DNA from: Neurospora tetraspora
Taxonomy: Eukaryota > Ascomycota > Sordariomycetes > Sordariales > Sordariaceae
Length of the DNA: 64,000 nucleotides
Assembly: GCF_033439725.1 (NCBI RefSeq)
Contig: NW_026944383.1
Span: 8,370,001-8,434,000, forward strand
Reading direction: 5' to 3'
Shown here piece by piece: positions 34,466 through 47,537 of the stretch. A model generated the notes under the pieces. It was not told the origin of the DNA. It ran no database searches and saw nothing but the letters and a program-made list of their open reading frames with translations. The position numbers and the translations under genes were made by a program. Every line of letters begins with the position of its first letter. Position 1 is the stretch's first letter.

Positions 34466-36039
34466 AACCGTTTTATATTGTATATAAAAAATAAGAATCC
34501 TTTGGTTGTAATTAAGCGAGATACTTTATATATTAATTTTGCTAGCGGTAAATAGAAATGGCGTAGTAAATACCTTAAAGTTGATAACGTATTACTTAGT
34601 AATACTGATGAGGTAGAGGAGGATTTGAATAATGACGAGGAGAAGGAGGTTAAAGTCCGCTGGTTAATTAAGAAGAGAATAATTTGTGTTGCTAATATAG
34701 ATTGGTTTGCTTTTTTTATTAGTATTAAATTTAAAGCCTTTTCTTAAGCATTCGAATCTTAGCTTACTTAATTAACGGCCGCTGGGTTATTATAATTATA
34801 GTTTTTTTTTAGTCCTACTTCTTTTAATTTTTCTTATACGTTTGTTGCTTTAACGATATTTCTATTAAAGAGGATACGCGGCGATAAAAAGTAGTAGTTA
34901 ATTAGCGAATTAAAGAAAGACCTAATATATGCGGCGGTGTTCGCTAATATGTTTAAAGCGAGGATATTATTAGTAGAGTAATTATTTAATATAGTATTTA
35001 ATTACGAGGACGCGCCGGTACTTATTTTTTAAAATTAGTTTTGGTTTTTGCTTCGTTAGGAAATATTGTAATCTTTTTATACTATTTAATAGTTTTCGTT
35101 AATCCGATTCTATTATTCGTATCCTTATATTCGTATATATTATAATTAGAAAATTATATTATGGATTATAATTATATTACTATAATATAAAGTTATTATT
35201 ATTGGGAGATATCGGGGTTTGACTGTATTAAATACAAAATATTATAAAATTCGAAATTTTATTAAATTAAAATTTAGGCTCTAGTAGATAATACAATTAA
35301 GGTTCTAATAGCTAACAAATTTAAGTTTTAGCGGGTAGTAAAATTTAACAAAATTAGGGCTCTAGCGGGTAGTAAAATTGTAAATATAGGGTAAATATAG
35401 CGACATAATTCCGCGACTATAGAATATAAACTTTAACCCTATATAAAGAGTTGATATTATATATTAATTAATTTTTTAATTTAATTCTAAAATACGTATA
35501 ACTAATATTTATCGATTTAGTTTAGTCTAACGAATGAAATAATGCTATTATATTAATTTTTAAATAAAAGATGAAAAAGTGGCTATAGTATAAATAAATT
35601 ATCGCTACCATATTTGCCGTATTTATTTAGTTTATTTATGCTTTACCCGGCGGATGTTTTTTACTTACCGCTAGCGATAATCACCCTTTTATATTTTCTA
35701 GGCGAATATATCTTTAAACCCTACTATCCTTCCGTTTTATTCAATATTTATATTAATTGTAACTTTATTTTTATTATTATTATTATTATTAATACGAGCG
35801 CGACCGTTCTTATTACTAATTTTATTTCTTTTATTGTTGGTTTTAATTTCTAAATTATTAGGATTAATACGTTCAATCTAATTATAAAGTGCGGTAACGG
35901 CGAATATAATATTTATTTGGGTTTTAATATTGTACTTGGGCGCCGTCGACTTTATAATTTCTACTTTTTTTTTAATATATTGATTGCGATTTTAATTTTT
36001 ATACGATATTTCGAATATTTTAAATTATATAGCTCTTTT

Positions 36040-36400
36040 TGAATCTTCGGTCGATTAGTACCCTCCCCTTATTCATTAAAATAATATTAGGTAGCCGGGT
36101 GTAGTATTAAAATCCTTCGCCGTATATAATATTCTACGTTACTAAAATAAAATTTACTATTTAGTATTTCGAAACTACTTATATTAAATATTAATTGTAT
36201 AATTTTAAAATTATATATTGAACCTTTTATTTCCGGTAAAACGTACGTAAAAAGACTATTTAAACCGACGGTAATTATAATATTCTAATATATATAATCC
36301 TTTCGACCCCGCTACGTTTTAATTTCGGATTTATATACCTGTATATAAATTAAAGTACCGTCGACCGCGCTTAAATAATCTTTAAAATATAGTACCAACG
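36040..36400 (-). pseudogene. PIF/Harbinger DDE transposase fragment
   Basis: The minus-strand translation keeps the order of the DDE_4-type nuclease domain: YLSAVDGT (first acidic residue), YKSEIK..RGRKDYIY.NI, SLFTYVLPEIKGSIYNF (second acidic residue changed to Asn), FEILNSKFYFSNVEYY (third block, Asp changed to Asn) and ILHPATYYFNE.GEGTNRP. Internal stops and Asp-to-Asn changes are G-to-A type, as RIP produces. Not functional. Confidence 0.85.
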
Positions 36401-37267
36401 CTGCGTCCTTTAAATTGTATATTGTATTAAAAGGGGGAAGTTTAACAATATAATAATATAAAATAATTATAATATTAAGGATTTTATAGAAGTTATAGTT
36501 AATAATTTCGGTATTATAATTAAATTAATAAACCGTATCTCATTATATTTTATTATAAATATATATATATAAAAAGGTTATAAACTTCTATTTAAAGGAT
36601 ATCTATTTTATGTTATATATAGTAGTATATTTTAATATTTAAGTAATTACCTAAATAAAAGGGTAGTACTGTATATTGTATAGATTAAATAGTTTAGTCT
36701 TGTAATTAGGGTAGAGGGTATTACGAATAACAGCTTTACTTTCGTCTTTATTAGTATGGACTGATCTATATACGGTTTCGTTACTCTTTCGAAGGTAGAT
36801 AGTTTAGATAATAGCAGCGACGGTTAGAAGGATAGTTATTAGGAACGTAAAGATACGCTATCGAATAGGATTTATATTAGAGTATTTCGTTTTATTAAGT
36901 AGTTATAGTAAAAAATAAAATTCGAGAGGGGGTCCCGCGAAGTATTAATTTCCAACTTAATACCCTAATTAATTAATAAAATACTTTATTTTTATGCCCC
37001 AACCCATTAAGATAGAAATTAATAGAATGAATTCTTACTATACTGGATTAGGAAGTTAATAAGGCTTTATATAAGTATATATAAGCTATGTATAGGGGAG
37101 GTACAGCTAAGAGCCTGCTGTATTTAGTTTATAGAGGGGTTATAGGGGGGTTATAAAGGGTAAAGAGGGTCCGACGCTGGATCAATACTGATATTTGCAG
37201 TTTGTTGGCTGATAGGGATAATTTTCCTATACAAACTTTTGTTTTGTTGGTTGAACCAAACACGCCC

Positions 37268-37270
37268 CTA
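37268..37270 (+). repeat. 3-bp target-site duplication CTA (right)
   Basis: Matches CTA at 31945-31947 on the other side of the Harbinger element. Confidence 0.8.
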
Positions 37271-38123
37271 GCCTCCCCTTCTTAGCCTTCTCAGTGGTCA
37301 TCCGTCTGACTGCCGTTTCGACGCCCAATAGCAATTGCCATTCTCAAAGGAGAAGCGCAAAATCTATTCGCTGTGTTCTAAAGCCCTCAAGCCTCTTCAA
37401 GCCCTTTTCAAGCCCTTTTTACACAGGGGCCGTGGAAAAGGCCTGGCAGGCCACGAGTATGGCTCGGCACAGACTGGCAGCGGCGTGCGTGGACGTGTGG
37501 TAACACCACGGTTGTACACGCACCAGACGGGGCATTTCAGCCACATCTTCGGACGTACCTGGTGAAGTCTCAACAAAAAATCCAAATCATCAGGGTCCTT
37601 TTGCGGCGGTCTGTCGCTTGCGATGTGGATGTCAGTCATCCATCCATTTACATCCCAGTCGTGATGCTTCCAAGAAAAGCCCGTCACACCTTCACACCAC
37701 ACACATTTTCTGTTTCTGTCAGTCAGGCAGTTCGTAAAAAGGTCGTCAATACGTCGTACAACCGTCCAGTGGACCAGTGCCGAAGCAGTCATCTTTGTTG
37801 CCCTTGCAGGTGGCAGGTCGTGGCAGGCAGAGTTGCACACCACACACAACCGGTCCAGAACACCACCTATCTGTACACAACCGGTCCAGAACACCGCCTA
37901 TCTGTACACAACCGGTCCAGAACACCACCTATCTGTACACAACCCTCCATGTCCAGATGAAGCATGTAGCGATGAACGCCTCAGCACACAGATAAGCGAT
38001 GTCCGCTAATCTCGATTGAGATCGTGCCAATGAGAACCAATCTATTTCCAGTTGCAGCCCGTCCAGAGAATCGGACGATTTCGCCATTCTCGGGGCGGGG
38101 GTTGGTTCGTACGGGTCTTGTCT
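37271..38123. other. Non-RIP island between the Harbinger and copia elements
   Basis: Ordinary composition. A minus-strand frame (37894-37397) includes a stretch ending in LLRLHQ before a GTACGT that could be a splice donor. There is no recognised domain, and the frame runs through the 31-bp tandem repeat. It is possibly the remnant of a gene cut by the insertions; not called as a gene. Confidence 0.4.
37845..37944 (+). repeat. 31-bp tandem repeat, 3.2 copies
   Basis: Units start at 37845, 37876 and 37907 and differ by one A/G change; a 7-base partial copy follows. Each unit contains CACAACCGGTCCAGAACACC. A 31-bp period is not a multiple of three, so it is not a coding repeat. Confidence 0.9.
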
Positions 38124-38278
38124 TGGACTAGAGGGCAAAAGTTCTGTAAATGTGTGTACTATGGAGAGAAAGCTAGAGTCAAGAAGGAAAAGAAGTGTGG
38201 AGGGCTAAAATATAGGAAGGGTGTAAGGGTATGGACTTATACGATAAGGGAGGGGTGGGGATATGAACCTACCTAATA
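38124..38278 (-). repeat. 3' LTR of copia element 1 (155 bp)
   Basis: Aligns along its whole length with 43999-44153. Differences are mainly C/T and G/A transitions; the terminal CA has become TA on the plus strand. Confidence 0.88.
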
Positions 38279-38739
38279 ATACGCCCCCGTAGCCTGAAAT
38301 AGCTCGCAGGGACTATTATAAGTAAATAAATAAAGAATTTATAGTATTAAATACCTTTATTATCTCAAGGAATTTTCTTGGCCTTTAAACCTAATATTAA
38401 AATAAACTTGCCGTACTTATCCGCCTTTAACAGCTTTATTAAACCGTCTATAATTATCTCCTCTCCTTTAATATAAATAATATTAATTCTTATACTTCGA
38501 TATTCTTAATAATCTATTTGAATTGTATATTTATATAGCGGTTCCTTTCTAATACTTTATAGTTTAGTACCTCATCCCTATTATTTTTACTATCAGTATA
38601 AAGAACTTTTAAGGGCGGTTGAGTATATTCAAATTCTTTTAATATATGTGTGATCTATTATAATGATTTTGTAGTCCGTATTAAATTCGTGAATTCCGCC
38701 TTAGTTGTACTCGTTGTAATAAAGGTTTACTTCTTTAAT

Positions 38740-38981
38740 TTCTAGAATATTAGGCCGCCAATTAGAAAAACTATATGGCCCCCGGTATTATACTTAGTCA
38801 CCAGGTCATTTGTAAACGAAGCGTTTCCGAATACTTTTAAATCTATATCCCTTAGTAAGATTCTTCCACCTAGGATTATACCTATATCCGTAATCTTTAT
38901 TAAATAGTAGAAAAGATACTTTGTAATTATTATTAATTTAGTCGTTGGTTTTGCGTTTACTTTATACAGTTTATTAATCAT
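38740..38981 (-). pseudogene. copia RNase H relic
   Basis: The frame keeps the copia RNase H block: YLIKITDIGI, LKVFGNASFTNDLVTKYNTGGHIVFLIGG, equivalent to the conserved GY.DADWA.D...R.S..G....GG. Asp-to-Asn changes fit RIP. Confidence 0.8.
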
Positions 38982-39107
38982 AAACGTAGTATTTAATTAT
39001 ATACTCATTAATAAGTAATTTAAATTTTTAATCTTTTTGATATATTTCTTCTATTATTCTAATAATTCATCCCTAGTTTTATAATTCTTAACTTTAATAT
39101 TAAAAGG

Positions 39108-39377
39108 CTATAATATATTTATCCTATATAAATTATTGTAACCGAATTTTTTAATAATAGCCGCCGTATATTTAACGTAATTAACGAAGACTATCTTCTC
39201 TTCCCTATTCCTTAAAATATCGAAACCTAGGAAGGTTTTTACTTCCCCTATATATTTAAATTTAAAATAAGCTAAGAATTTATTTTCAATATCGAAAATA
39301 ATAGATTTTAAAGGTACTACAATAAGGAAATTATTTACGTAGAATGCTAATAATATACTTAGCTTTATATTATTCAA
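39108..39377 (-). pseudogene. copia reverse transcriptase relic
   Basis: The frame contains LLAFYVNNFLIVVP, where the catalytic YVDD has become YVNN (39330-39341). It is followed by the conserved FKYIGEVKTFLGFDILRNREE and VKYTAAIIKKFGY, matching RVT_2 of copia elements. The loss of both Asp residues is explained by G-to-A RIP changes. Confidence 0.88.
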
Positions 39378-40554
39378 TAAATAAATATTATTATTAATTG
39401 GTTTAAAACTTAACCCTTTTAAAATAGGTAAGAGTATTTAAAATTAATAAAGGGGTACTCTCTTTAAACTATATAACGCCTTTCGAAGGAAGTATACTAG
39501 TTTTTTTCATTTCGAAATCCCTTTTTGAATTTTATTAATTATGTAACGTAGTATTTCTTTCCTTCGGGAATTAGGGCATTTGAGAACGCCGTATTGAAAT
39601 TAAATTAATAATATTTTAAATTGAGGATTATTATAATAATTAATAATATTTTTACGCTTACCGCCTTAGCTACCGCTATATATACTTTCTCTATATCCTA
39701 TAATCCTTACTTAAAATTACTATAAATAACCTATTTAATACGAGGATCCTTAGTCTTTAATTTAAAATTATCCTTTTTATTGTATACTTATTTCTTAGGT
39801 AAAATTTCTATATCCCTAATATATAGTACTAGATCGTAAACCTTTCTTTCTTCTAAGGCTTCAACCTACTTTCTTATTATTAGCTTCCAATATACTTCGA
39901 AATTAATTAGCTTTCTAACTTATTAATAATTTTTAAGAATATTTAATTTTATTTCTAAGTCGTATAATACTTTAATAACTATTAAATATAGAAGTTCTAT
40001 ATTCTATTAAATAATTCCCTTCTCTTATAACCTATCATAAAAGGTAGGTATTATAGAATTACTATCCTTATTTTTTTAAATCGTATAATTATTATTAATT
40101 ACCTTTAATTTATTTATTATATTTTCTATTATTAGAATTATTCGCGTCTAAAATCTCCCCGAAGCCGTCGTCGCTATAACTTCTAGTATTATTATTGGGA
40201 TTTCCGGTGCTATTATTAGAATTTCTAATTTTAAGGATATTTTGAATTATTTTATTATTAAAGCCTCCGCCCCCGAAGATACTTTAACTTAATCCGTTAT
40301 CGAAGCCTCCGCCCCCGGAAATATTCTAATTTGGCCCGGAAATACCTTATCATCCCTTATTATTAATTCCCTAATTAGAGGATTAAATATTAATTACCGG
40401 CGTAACTAATTGCGAAAGGGTAGTATAAGTATTTCTTCTTCAAAATTATAAAGGTTAATGAAAAAAAAAAAGTTCGTATATAATTTATTAAAAGGTAAAT
40501 TCTCCTCTTTATATTCCTTTAATTTACCTCATTTAGTATTAATATTATCGTCCT

Positions 40555-40570
40555 TATTATTATTATATTA

Positions 40571-40610
<40 letters not shown>

Positions 40611-40612
40611 GA
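40555..40612 (+). repeat. ATT microsatellite
   Basis: About 18 consecutive ATT-type triplets inside copia element 1, with one break. The complementary strand would read as poly-Asn (AAT) in the element's gag/pol direction, so it may descend from an Asn-coding run. Confidence 0.85.
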
Positions 40613-41380
40613 AAGGTTCTAATATATCCATATTATTATCGAAGGATTGAAATAATAAGTGGCCCTTATCTTCATTTTATTTAATAAATTCTAAAATATA
40701 GATTCTTCTATTATTATTAGTCCCTATAGTATTAATTATCATAATTCCCGTATTATTTCTTTTATTAGTATAAATATATTCGAATTGTCTTCGATTAATA
40801 TATTTTCCGGTCCTATAATTAAGTCCGATAATTTTACAAATAGATTAATTGGGTTTATAGGAGGGGTGGTCAGTTTTATAAGTAGATTAATCGGTCCTAG
40901 GAATAGATTCGTCGGTTTTAAGGATAAATTCGTTAGGTTTAGAAATACTATTATCAAAGTATTAAGGAGGGAAATTGTAATTGGGGAGATTAGTATCGGC
41001 GTAATATTTAGTAATGGTATAGGTAGGGTAATTATTATTAATTCGGGTTTTGTAATACCTAATATTATTTCGGGTATTGAATCTTCTTTCTATTAAAGTC
41101 TTTATAATTCCTTCGGTTAGTTATTAATAATTGTTATTTAAACCTTTTTCTTACTTTATAGTACTTCCTCTACTTATTTAATAGATTAATTTGAGAAAAT
41201 AATAGTATAGCCAAACGTTTCTTCTTTTAAATTCTCTTTCGAAGATGTTTCTAGGAATCTTATTACATTAATTTTAATAAGTTGTTTCGTTTTTAGATCC
41301 TAAATTAAGAATACTTTACTCTTTAAATTACTATATTTTACTAAATAACTTCGCTTTGTTCGTTCTATAAATTTATCCCC

Positions 41381-41950
41381 TCATATATATCTTTCTTTTT
41401 TAATATAATGATATATTATGTAGTAATATGTTTGGAAATGTTTAATATTAGGTTTAGGGTTTGGAATATTAATTGTTTTATTAAGAATTTCGTATAGGTT
41501 AATATATTCCTTATAAGATTTCGTAAGAAGAAGATTTATTATTTTAATTACCGAATCAATCATTAGGAGCTATAGTTCGATAGGAATGCTATATTTTAGA
41601 ATTATCGCCTTTATTTTTTCTATTATTACTCTCCTAGCCCTTTGTAACGTTCTATTTATTTAAGGAGTATATATTAGGGTTTTAATAATTTCGATCCTTT
41701 TTAGAAGCCCCTAAGTAACAATTGAATCGTTTTAAAAGTCCTTAGAATTAAAGCTAAATTTTATACTACTATCCAAGTTTAAAACCTTTATTTTTAAGCC
41801 TATTTATAATTCGATGTATTTTTTCTATTTTTTAATAGCTATTAAATTATCTCTCTGCTCCCTAATTATTTTAATTTAATAAAAACCGCTAGTTATATAG
41901 ATAAAATGAATTATATATTTATACCCTATATACCTTAGGATATTATAATT
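41381..41950 (-). pseudogene. copia integrase relic
   Basis: The minus-strand reading contains YTPxINRTLQRARRVI (about 41625-41680), equivalent to the copia integrase motif YTPQQNGVAERANRT. Upstream are GLKIKVLNLDSS, matching the D-containing LRSDNGGEF block, and a FIYITSGFY segment matching FIDDYSRF. Stops interrupt the frame. Confidence 0.78.
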
Positions 41951-43998
41951 CTAAGTATTAATCCTTACGATTAAGAGCTTTACTACTATTAGGCTTAATA
42001 CTTTATATGTAATATCTATTAATTTACTCTTTAAATAAGTATTGTAATTGTTTGAATATTCCCAATATTAGTTAGTTTTACTCTTGTATCTTTATATATT
42101 TTTAGGATTTATTTTCTTCTAGCATATATTAAGCGGCGGTGTATAATATTGTAATTTATTATACCGACTAGCGTTAAATCCGGTATTTAATAGTAATATT
42201 TTTAAATAATTAATTCTAATAGTATAATTAGTAGGATTAGTAGGTTATTTACCTAGTGGTATTATACTTATTATCTTTAATGCCTCCCTTTATTAAAAGA
42301 GAGCCTATTCGATTCTATATTCTATATTATATTGCTATTAATTAGATTTATTGTTATTAAAAAGTTAGTTGGTGTTGATGGGGAGAATATTGTATTTTTA
42401 ATTTTAATAAAGATATAATCCCTTAAAAGTATTAGTAATTTTAATTTAATTACGTTAATATAATATAATTTCGAAGATTAGCTATTTCCTATTTAATGGC
42501 TTATAAACCTTAGTAAAGGATATAATTCTATAAATTATTTAACGTCGTTGAAAATGTTTAATATATATCCGCTGTCGAATATTATTATATTTCTATGTAA
42601 TAAAGTTGCTTCGGGAGTTTATTAACTTTTAATGAAATTTAATTAAATATTAATATTATTCTATATATATTTAGAAGTAGTTGGTTCTAAATTATTCATT
42701 AGGAATTTTAGTAAAAATCCTCTAGGAAATCATTTTTAAAGGATAAACCGCTTAAATTAAATAATAAATTGGAATTAATGGTAGAGGTAGCCGGGTTGTA
42801 AATATTCGAATTATTACTCGCAATTATAGTAATCGTACTAGAACCCTTATTGTTCTCCTTAATAGCTTTCTTCTTATTCCTCCAATTATTCGGGGTTTTA
42901 TTAGGTTTATACTATTAATAATTAAGAGTATCGGGAGCGCGATAATAATTATAAAGGAAATACTTCTAACTTTTAATAATTTTCTTACTATATTTATTAT
43001 ATAGAATTAAATTCTAACCGTTTCTTCTTCTATTTCCCTTTTTTCTATTATTAGTTTTTATAGTTTTTATTTTAATCTTAGTAATAATTATATTACTATA
43101 AGACTTCTTAATATTAATTAAGGTCGATAGTAAATTTAAGAATTTCTTAATAATAAATTATCCTTTATTTAAATCAGCCGCTTAGAATTTAATATTAATC
43201 AGGTAGGAGTGTTTAATAGCGTTGGAAAGGTTTGTTAATTCGATATTATTATTAATAATATAGTTAATATCTTTAATATACTTATATAAGGTTTAATAAT
43301 ATATAAGAAAGGCTTCGAGAAAAGTAAAGAAAGTTTACTTAAGGGTTTAATACTTATTTAGAATATTGTTTTTAATTTCGTTAATAATATTGGAAATACT
43401 ATTATAAATTAGGTTAAATAGATATTTTAGGTCGTTATTATCCTTATGCTAATTATTAATAATTAATTAAATAATGTTTATAATTTTAGTATAATTTATA
43501 TATTATTTAACTAACGCTTTCTTATTTTTAATTTTCGTAGTAATTTTAACCTTAGGCGCGGGGATAATCGTAATAATATATAGCTTTAAACTTAAGGAGG
43601 CTAATTAAATACGTAAAGTACAAACCTAAGCGTTAAAGTTAGTATCTCCCTTAAGGAGAATTAAAGTTGTAATTATATTGAATTCTATTATATTATTCGA
43701 ATAATTAAAGTCGATAGGAAAGGCTATTTTATTAACGAGTAAAATCGTAGTCTTCGGGTTTATTATAGTATATAAGTAAATTATTATAATATTATTGAGA
43801 ATCTTTATTCCTCGTAGTAAATTGTAATTATATTATAGATTAAAATTGATGAAAGATATTTTATTATCGGCGGGCGGGATTTCGTAGTACTACGTATACG
43901 TAATAATACGATACGACGGCTTAATTAATTCTTAAATGCGCGCGATGGTAGCGATGCGATACGATGATATGATTGTAAGTAGAGGGCTTATAACCTCT

Positions 43999-44153
43999 TG
44001 GATTAGAGGGCAAAAGATATATAGATGTATGTATTATGGAGAGGAAGTTGGAATTAAGAAGGAAAAGAAGTGTGGAGGGCTAAAATATAGGAAGGGTATA
44101 AAGGTATGGACCTATACGATAAGGGAGGGGTGGGGACATGAACCCACCCGACA
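43999..44153 (-). repeat. 5' LTR of copia element 1 (155 bp)
   Basis: Pairs with 38124-38278. On the minus strand it starts TGTCGGGTGGGTTCATGTCC and ends with TCCA. Retains more CpA than its partner. Confidence 0.88.
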
Positions 44154-44720
44154 ATATTTTGCGATGGTGTCGTCTGGTGAGGCTACGTTGGGTCTGCTTG
44201 GCGAGAATTGAAGATGCGATGACCTCAATTTGACGGTGCTTCGGTGCCGACGGTGTTGAAGACTTGTGGGTAAAGGTTGTAGGTAAGGATTTAAGCTTTT
44301 TCCCCGGTCTTGTGAAAAGCTGCATTTTCAGGGTTCAAGCAGATTTCGCCTTGCGATAGAAAGTGAGGTTGATGCAGGGAGGAACACATAAGGTTCGCTC
44401 CATGTCCCTAAACTCCTAGCAGTCTGGGCAGAACCGGAAGGAGGAGTGTTGGCGATAGTGACAGCTTGGAACTGGAGAGGTTGACCTCTCTAGCCCTGGG
44501 ACTGGAGATGACCACCAGACGGGCAATGGTGACCTCCAGTCCATTCCCAACACCACACCGCATCTGCTTCGCCTGGCAATAAGCGCGCAAGCGCCGTATC
44601 AAGGCAATATCCGGTGCTCACTTCTTAATGAAACGTCCTGTGGGTGATAGTGAGGATCTGTACCAGCTTTTGCTCTGTTCTGGGTGATGATCGACACCGG
44701 GGAGTTGATAGTGTTAGATT
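44154..44720. other. Non-RIP island between copia elements
   Basis: 567 bp of ordinary composition. No gene is seen. It is flank shared by two retrotransposons whose outer ends carry no matching target duplications. Confidence 0.5.
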
Positions 44721-44875
44721 TGCTGGTGATTGATTGATTTTGTATATCTGATTCGAGCGCTCTGGTATGGGGGGTTCTGGTGGTAACCTATATTTGCTAA
44801 GACTTGTTAAATTAGGTGGTTGGGACTCTAGTATCTAGCTTACATTTAGCTAGAATGCTACCCTAGAATTTGATA
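44721..44875 (-). repeat. 3' LTR of copia element 2 (155 bp)
   Basis: Aligned over its full length to 50216-50370. Almost all differences are transitions to T or A here, so this copy was hit harder by RIP. Confidence 0.87.
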
Positions 44876-46159
44876 TACCTCCTTACTTACAAACCCCTTT
44901 TTCCTCTTTAAGGTTAAAAGTAAAATTATTTATATATTGCTTTCGTCGTTTTATATCCCTAATCCTAATATTTTATCCAAATCGTCGAAATCCACCTCTC
45001 TTGGTACCGGATTATCTCTTCCTCCGTCTTTTTGCGGCGGCACCTCAACTATACTTAATAATTTCCTAAATTTCTTATACTTCAAAATACCTAATACCTT
45101 TATTAGTCTATTTATTAGTATTAATATTATTTCTAAATATTCGATATTAAAAATCTTTTTTTCGAGAATCTCTCCTTTTGATTAATATTTATAAATATTT
45201 ACGTACTTTATTTTTATATTAAAAGTAAGCGTTTCCTTTATAAGTACTTTAATAGTTTATTAGTTATTATAATGTAGAGTAGGAATAAGATCCTCTAGTA
45301 AGTTTACCCTTAATACCGATATTAATCGGTTTATAAAAAGGGTTTCCTTAATTATTTTTTTCGATTATATATGACTTTATTTCTATTATTAATATAATAA
45401 GCGTAGTCTATTTAATTATTCTTTAATTAATTAAATTATTATATAATTTAATTATAAATCCCCATGAATTTTTATAATTATTCTTATTATTAATAGACGA
45501 GGCGTTAAAAGTAATTTTGAATTTATTACTCCCGCCAAAATAAAATACTTATATTTTTATTATTTTTAAATATTATATAATCTTTTCGCTTGCTATTAAG
45601 TAACTAAAATTAGGAACATAATTATATTTAGTTAATTTATTTAATGAGAACGTAATATTTAATCGAATATTAATTGTTATATATAGTGAAGAACCTATAT
45701 TAATTTAGTATGTTCGTATTTCTACGTAGTTAATAGTACGTTTATAAAGAACTAATTCTTTATATTTTATAAGTATTAAAGTAGGACGGTGATTAAATTT
45801 AAATAATTTAATAACTTTATTAATATATACTTCTTAAAATAATTAGATTTTTCTTTAGTTTCAATTATGTATAATTTTAATACTTAAAAATTATTAGAGT
45901 TCATTTCCTCCTATTAAGTAGTATTATGACTATTATTCTATTGTATATTTTTTAATTTCCCCTATTTTACTTTTATCGAATATAAAATCGATATTATCGA
46001 TATAATATAGTATAAAAATAGTATTTTTCTTTATAATATATAGGTTTTTAAGAATTGTTTTAAATCTTATCCATTTAAATGCCCCGTTCAATTTTCGTTA
46101 CGATAATAAAAGAAATCGTCGGAAGTTATATAAGAATTTGATAAATTTAAGAATTTTCT

Positions 46160-46290
46160 TAAGTATTTAACACCTTAGCGGTATATATATATAAATTTCT
46201 TTATCGAAGGAAGTATTTATAAAAGCGTTAATTACATTATATTAAATAAGTTCGAAATCAAAGCGAATAGTAAGAGTAATAATAGTACGA
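46160..46290 (-). pseudogene. copia reverse transcriptase relic (element 2)
   Basis: The minus-strand reading LLLLTIRFDFELI followed by NVINAFINTSFDKEIYIYIPLRC matches the copia RT block in which L..A....ELHQMDVKTAFLNGELDEEIYM is conserved. In-frame TAA/TAG codons fit CAA/CAG-to-stop RIP changes. Confidence 0.8.
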
Positions 46291-47537
46291 AATAATCGAT
46301 TAGTTAGGGTAAACGCGTATATATTTATTCTTATTTTCTTCCATTAGTTACTTTCTATAATAAATTTCGCTTTTACTTTATTAAATGTCCCGTTTTTATT
46401 AAATTTATAGATATAAACCTTTATACAATCGAGTATTTATTTACGTTTAGGGTATGGAAAGTTTTTATCGATTTTAATCTACGTCTTTATATTTTTGTAG
46501 CTTTTAAGGTAAATTTCTGTTATTTCCTTAAATTATTAACCGAATATATAGTTATTAAAATCGTAGTACTTTTTAAGTATTAGGGGGAAATTATATTGGT
46601 ATACCCTTTTAAAACGATTGTATTTTATAATTAACCTTTCGACTTCCGCCTTAATAATTATTTTCTTATTTATTCTAATTATTGGTTAGGTTAATTTATT
46701 TATATTAAAAGCGGCTTCTTATAATTTTTGATAATAATAGTATTAATTGATAATTCGGTTAATAAAATAACTAGTATAGAGTACGGCTAATAGGGTAAAT
46801 AGAAGCGACGGGTATAAACCTATAATATATTCGATAAATATTTTATTGTAAATAGCCTATTAAATTAATATTTCTTTATAGCTAACTATTTTTATTTTAA
46901 GAAATTTCTTAATTCCTTTAATAATTCTCTTAATTTTAATTAAAAAAACTCGATAAGAAAGGTTTAATATTACCGTTATTAACGTTATTTAAGAGCGTAT
47001 AGCCTTCGATATAGGATAATTTAAATACCCTCGAAGGTTAATTAGTGGGCTCGTTTATTTTATTAAATAGGTCGGCAAATTCTTCGCTAGTAATCTTAAA
47101 ATCGTTTTTAAATTTCTTATTATTTAAGTAGTAAATAATATCTTCGTCGAATATTACGTCCTTGGTTTGAACGATCCGATTTATATAGGGATTCTATATA
47201 TAATAAATAGAGGTCGCTAAGTAATTAATAAAATACCCGATCTACACCTTTAAGTTATACTTTTAAAATCTTTATTCCTTCCTTTAAGCGGCGTTTATTA
47301 TAATAAATACCTTATACTTATAGATTCGAAGGTAACTTAGATTTAGTTTGCGTAATTTTTGCTGATTATGTTAGTTCGTAAGATAAATATAGAATTATTC
47401 GAAAGAAGATTTCTAATTATATAAATAACGAGGGGAATAATTAATAAAGCAAACGGCCGCGCAAATATTTTTTAATTATAAATCTTTTAGTATTTTCGAA
47501 TTTAATAATATTGTACGGTATCTCTCATTAATTATAC

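Larger units (their letters stand above)
31948..37267 (-). mobile_element. PIF/Harbinger DNA transposon, RIP-mutated, 5320 bp
   Basis: The terminal repeats begin GGGCGTATTTGGTTCAACCA (left) and GGGCGTGTTTGGTTCAACCA (right, reverse complement), the GGG.GTGTTTGGTT type known from PIF/Harbinger elements, with a CTA target duplication. A DDE transposase relic lies on the minus strand near 36040-36400, confirming the superfamily. The terminal 100-150 bp at each end are less RIP-mutated than the core. At 5.3 kb it is long for the family and may contain other insertions: a less AT-rich stretch near 33.7-34.5 kb includes a tRNA-like gene. Confidence 0.88.
38124..44153 (-). mobile_element. Ty1/copia LTR retrotransposon 1, RIP-mutated, 6030 bp
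   Basis: Direct repeats of 155 bp at 38124-38278 and 43999-44153 are the LTRs. On the minus strand they start TGTCGGGTGGG and end TCTAATCCA. Between them are minus-strand relics in copia order: integrase (about 41600-41950), reverse transcriptase (about 39108-39377) and RNase H (38740-38981). The order integrase before reverse transcriptase defines copia rather than gypsy. Many stops and AT-rich drift show RIP. No 5-bp target duplication is seen at the ends (TGTCT left, ATATT right). Confidence 0.9.
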
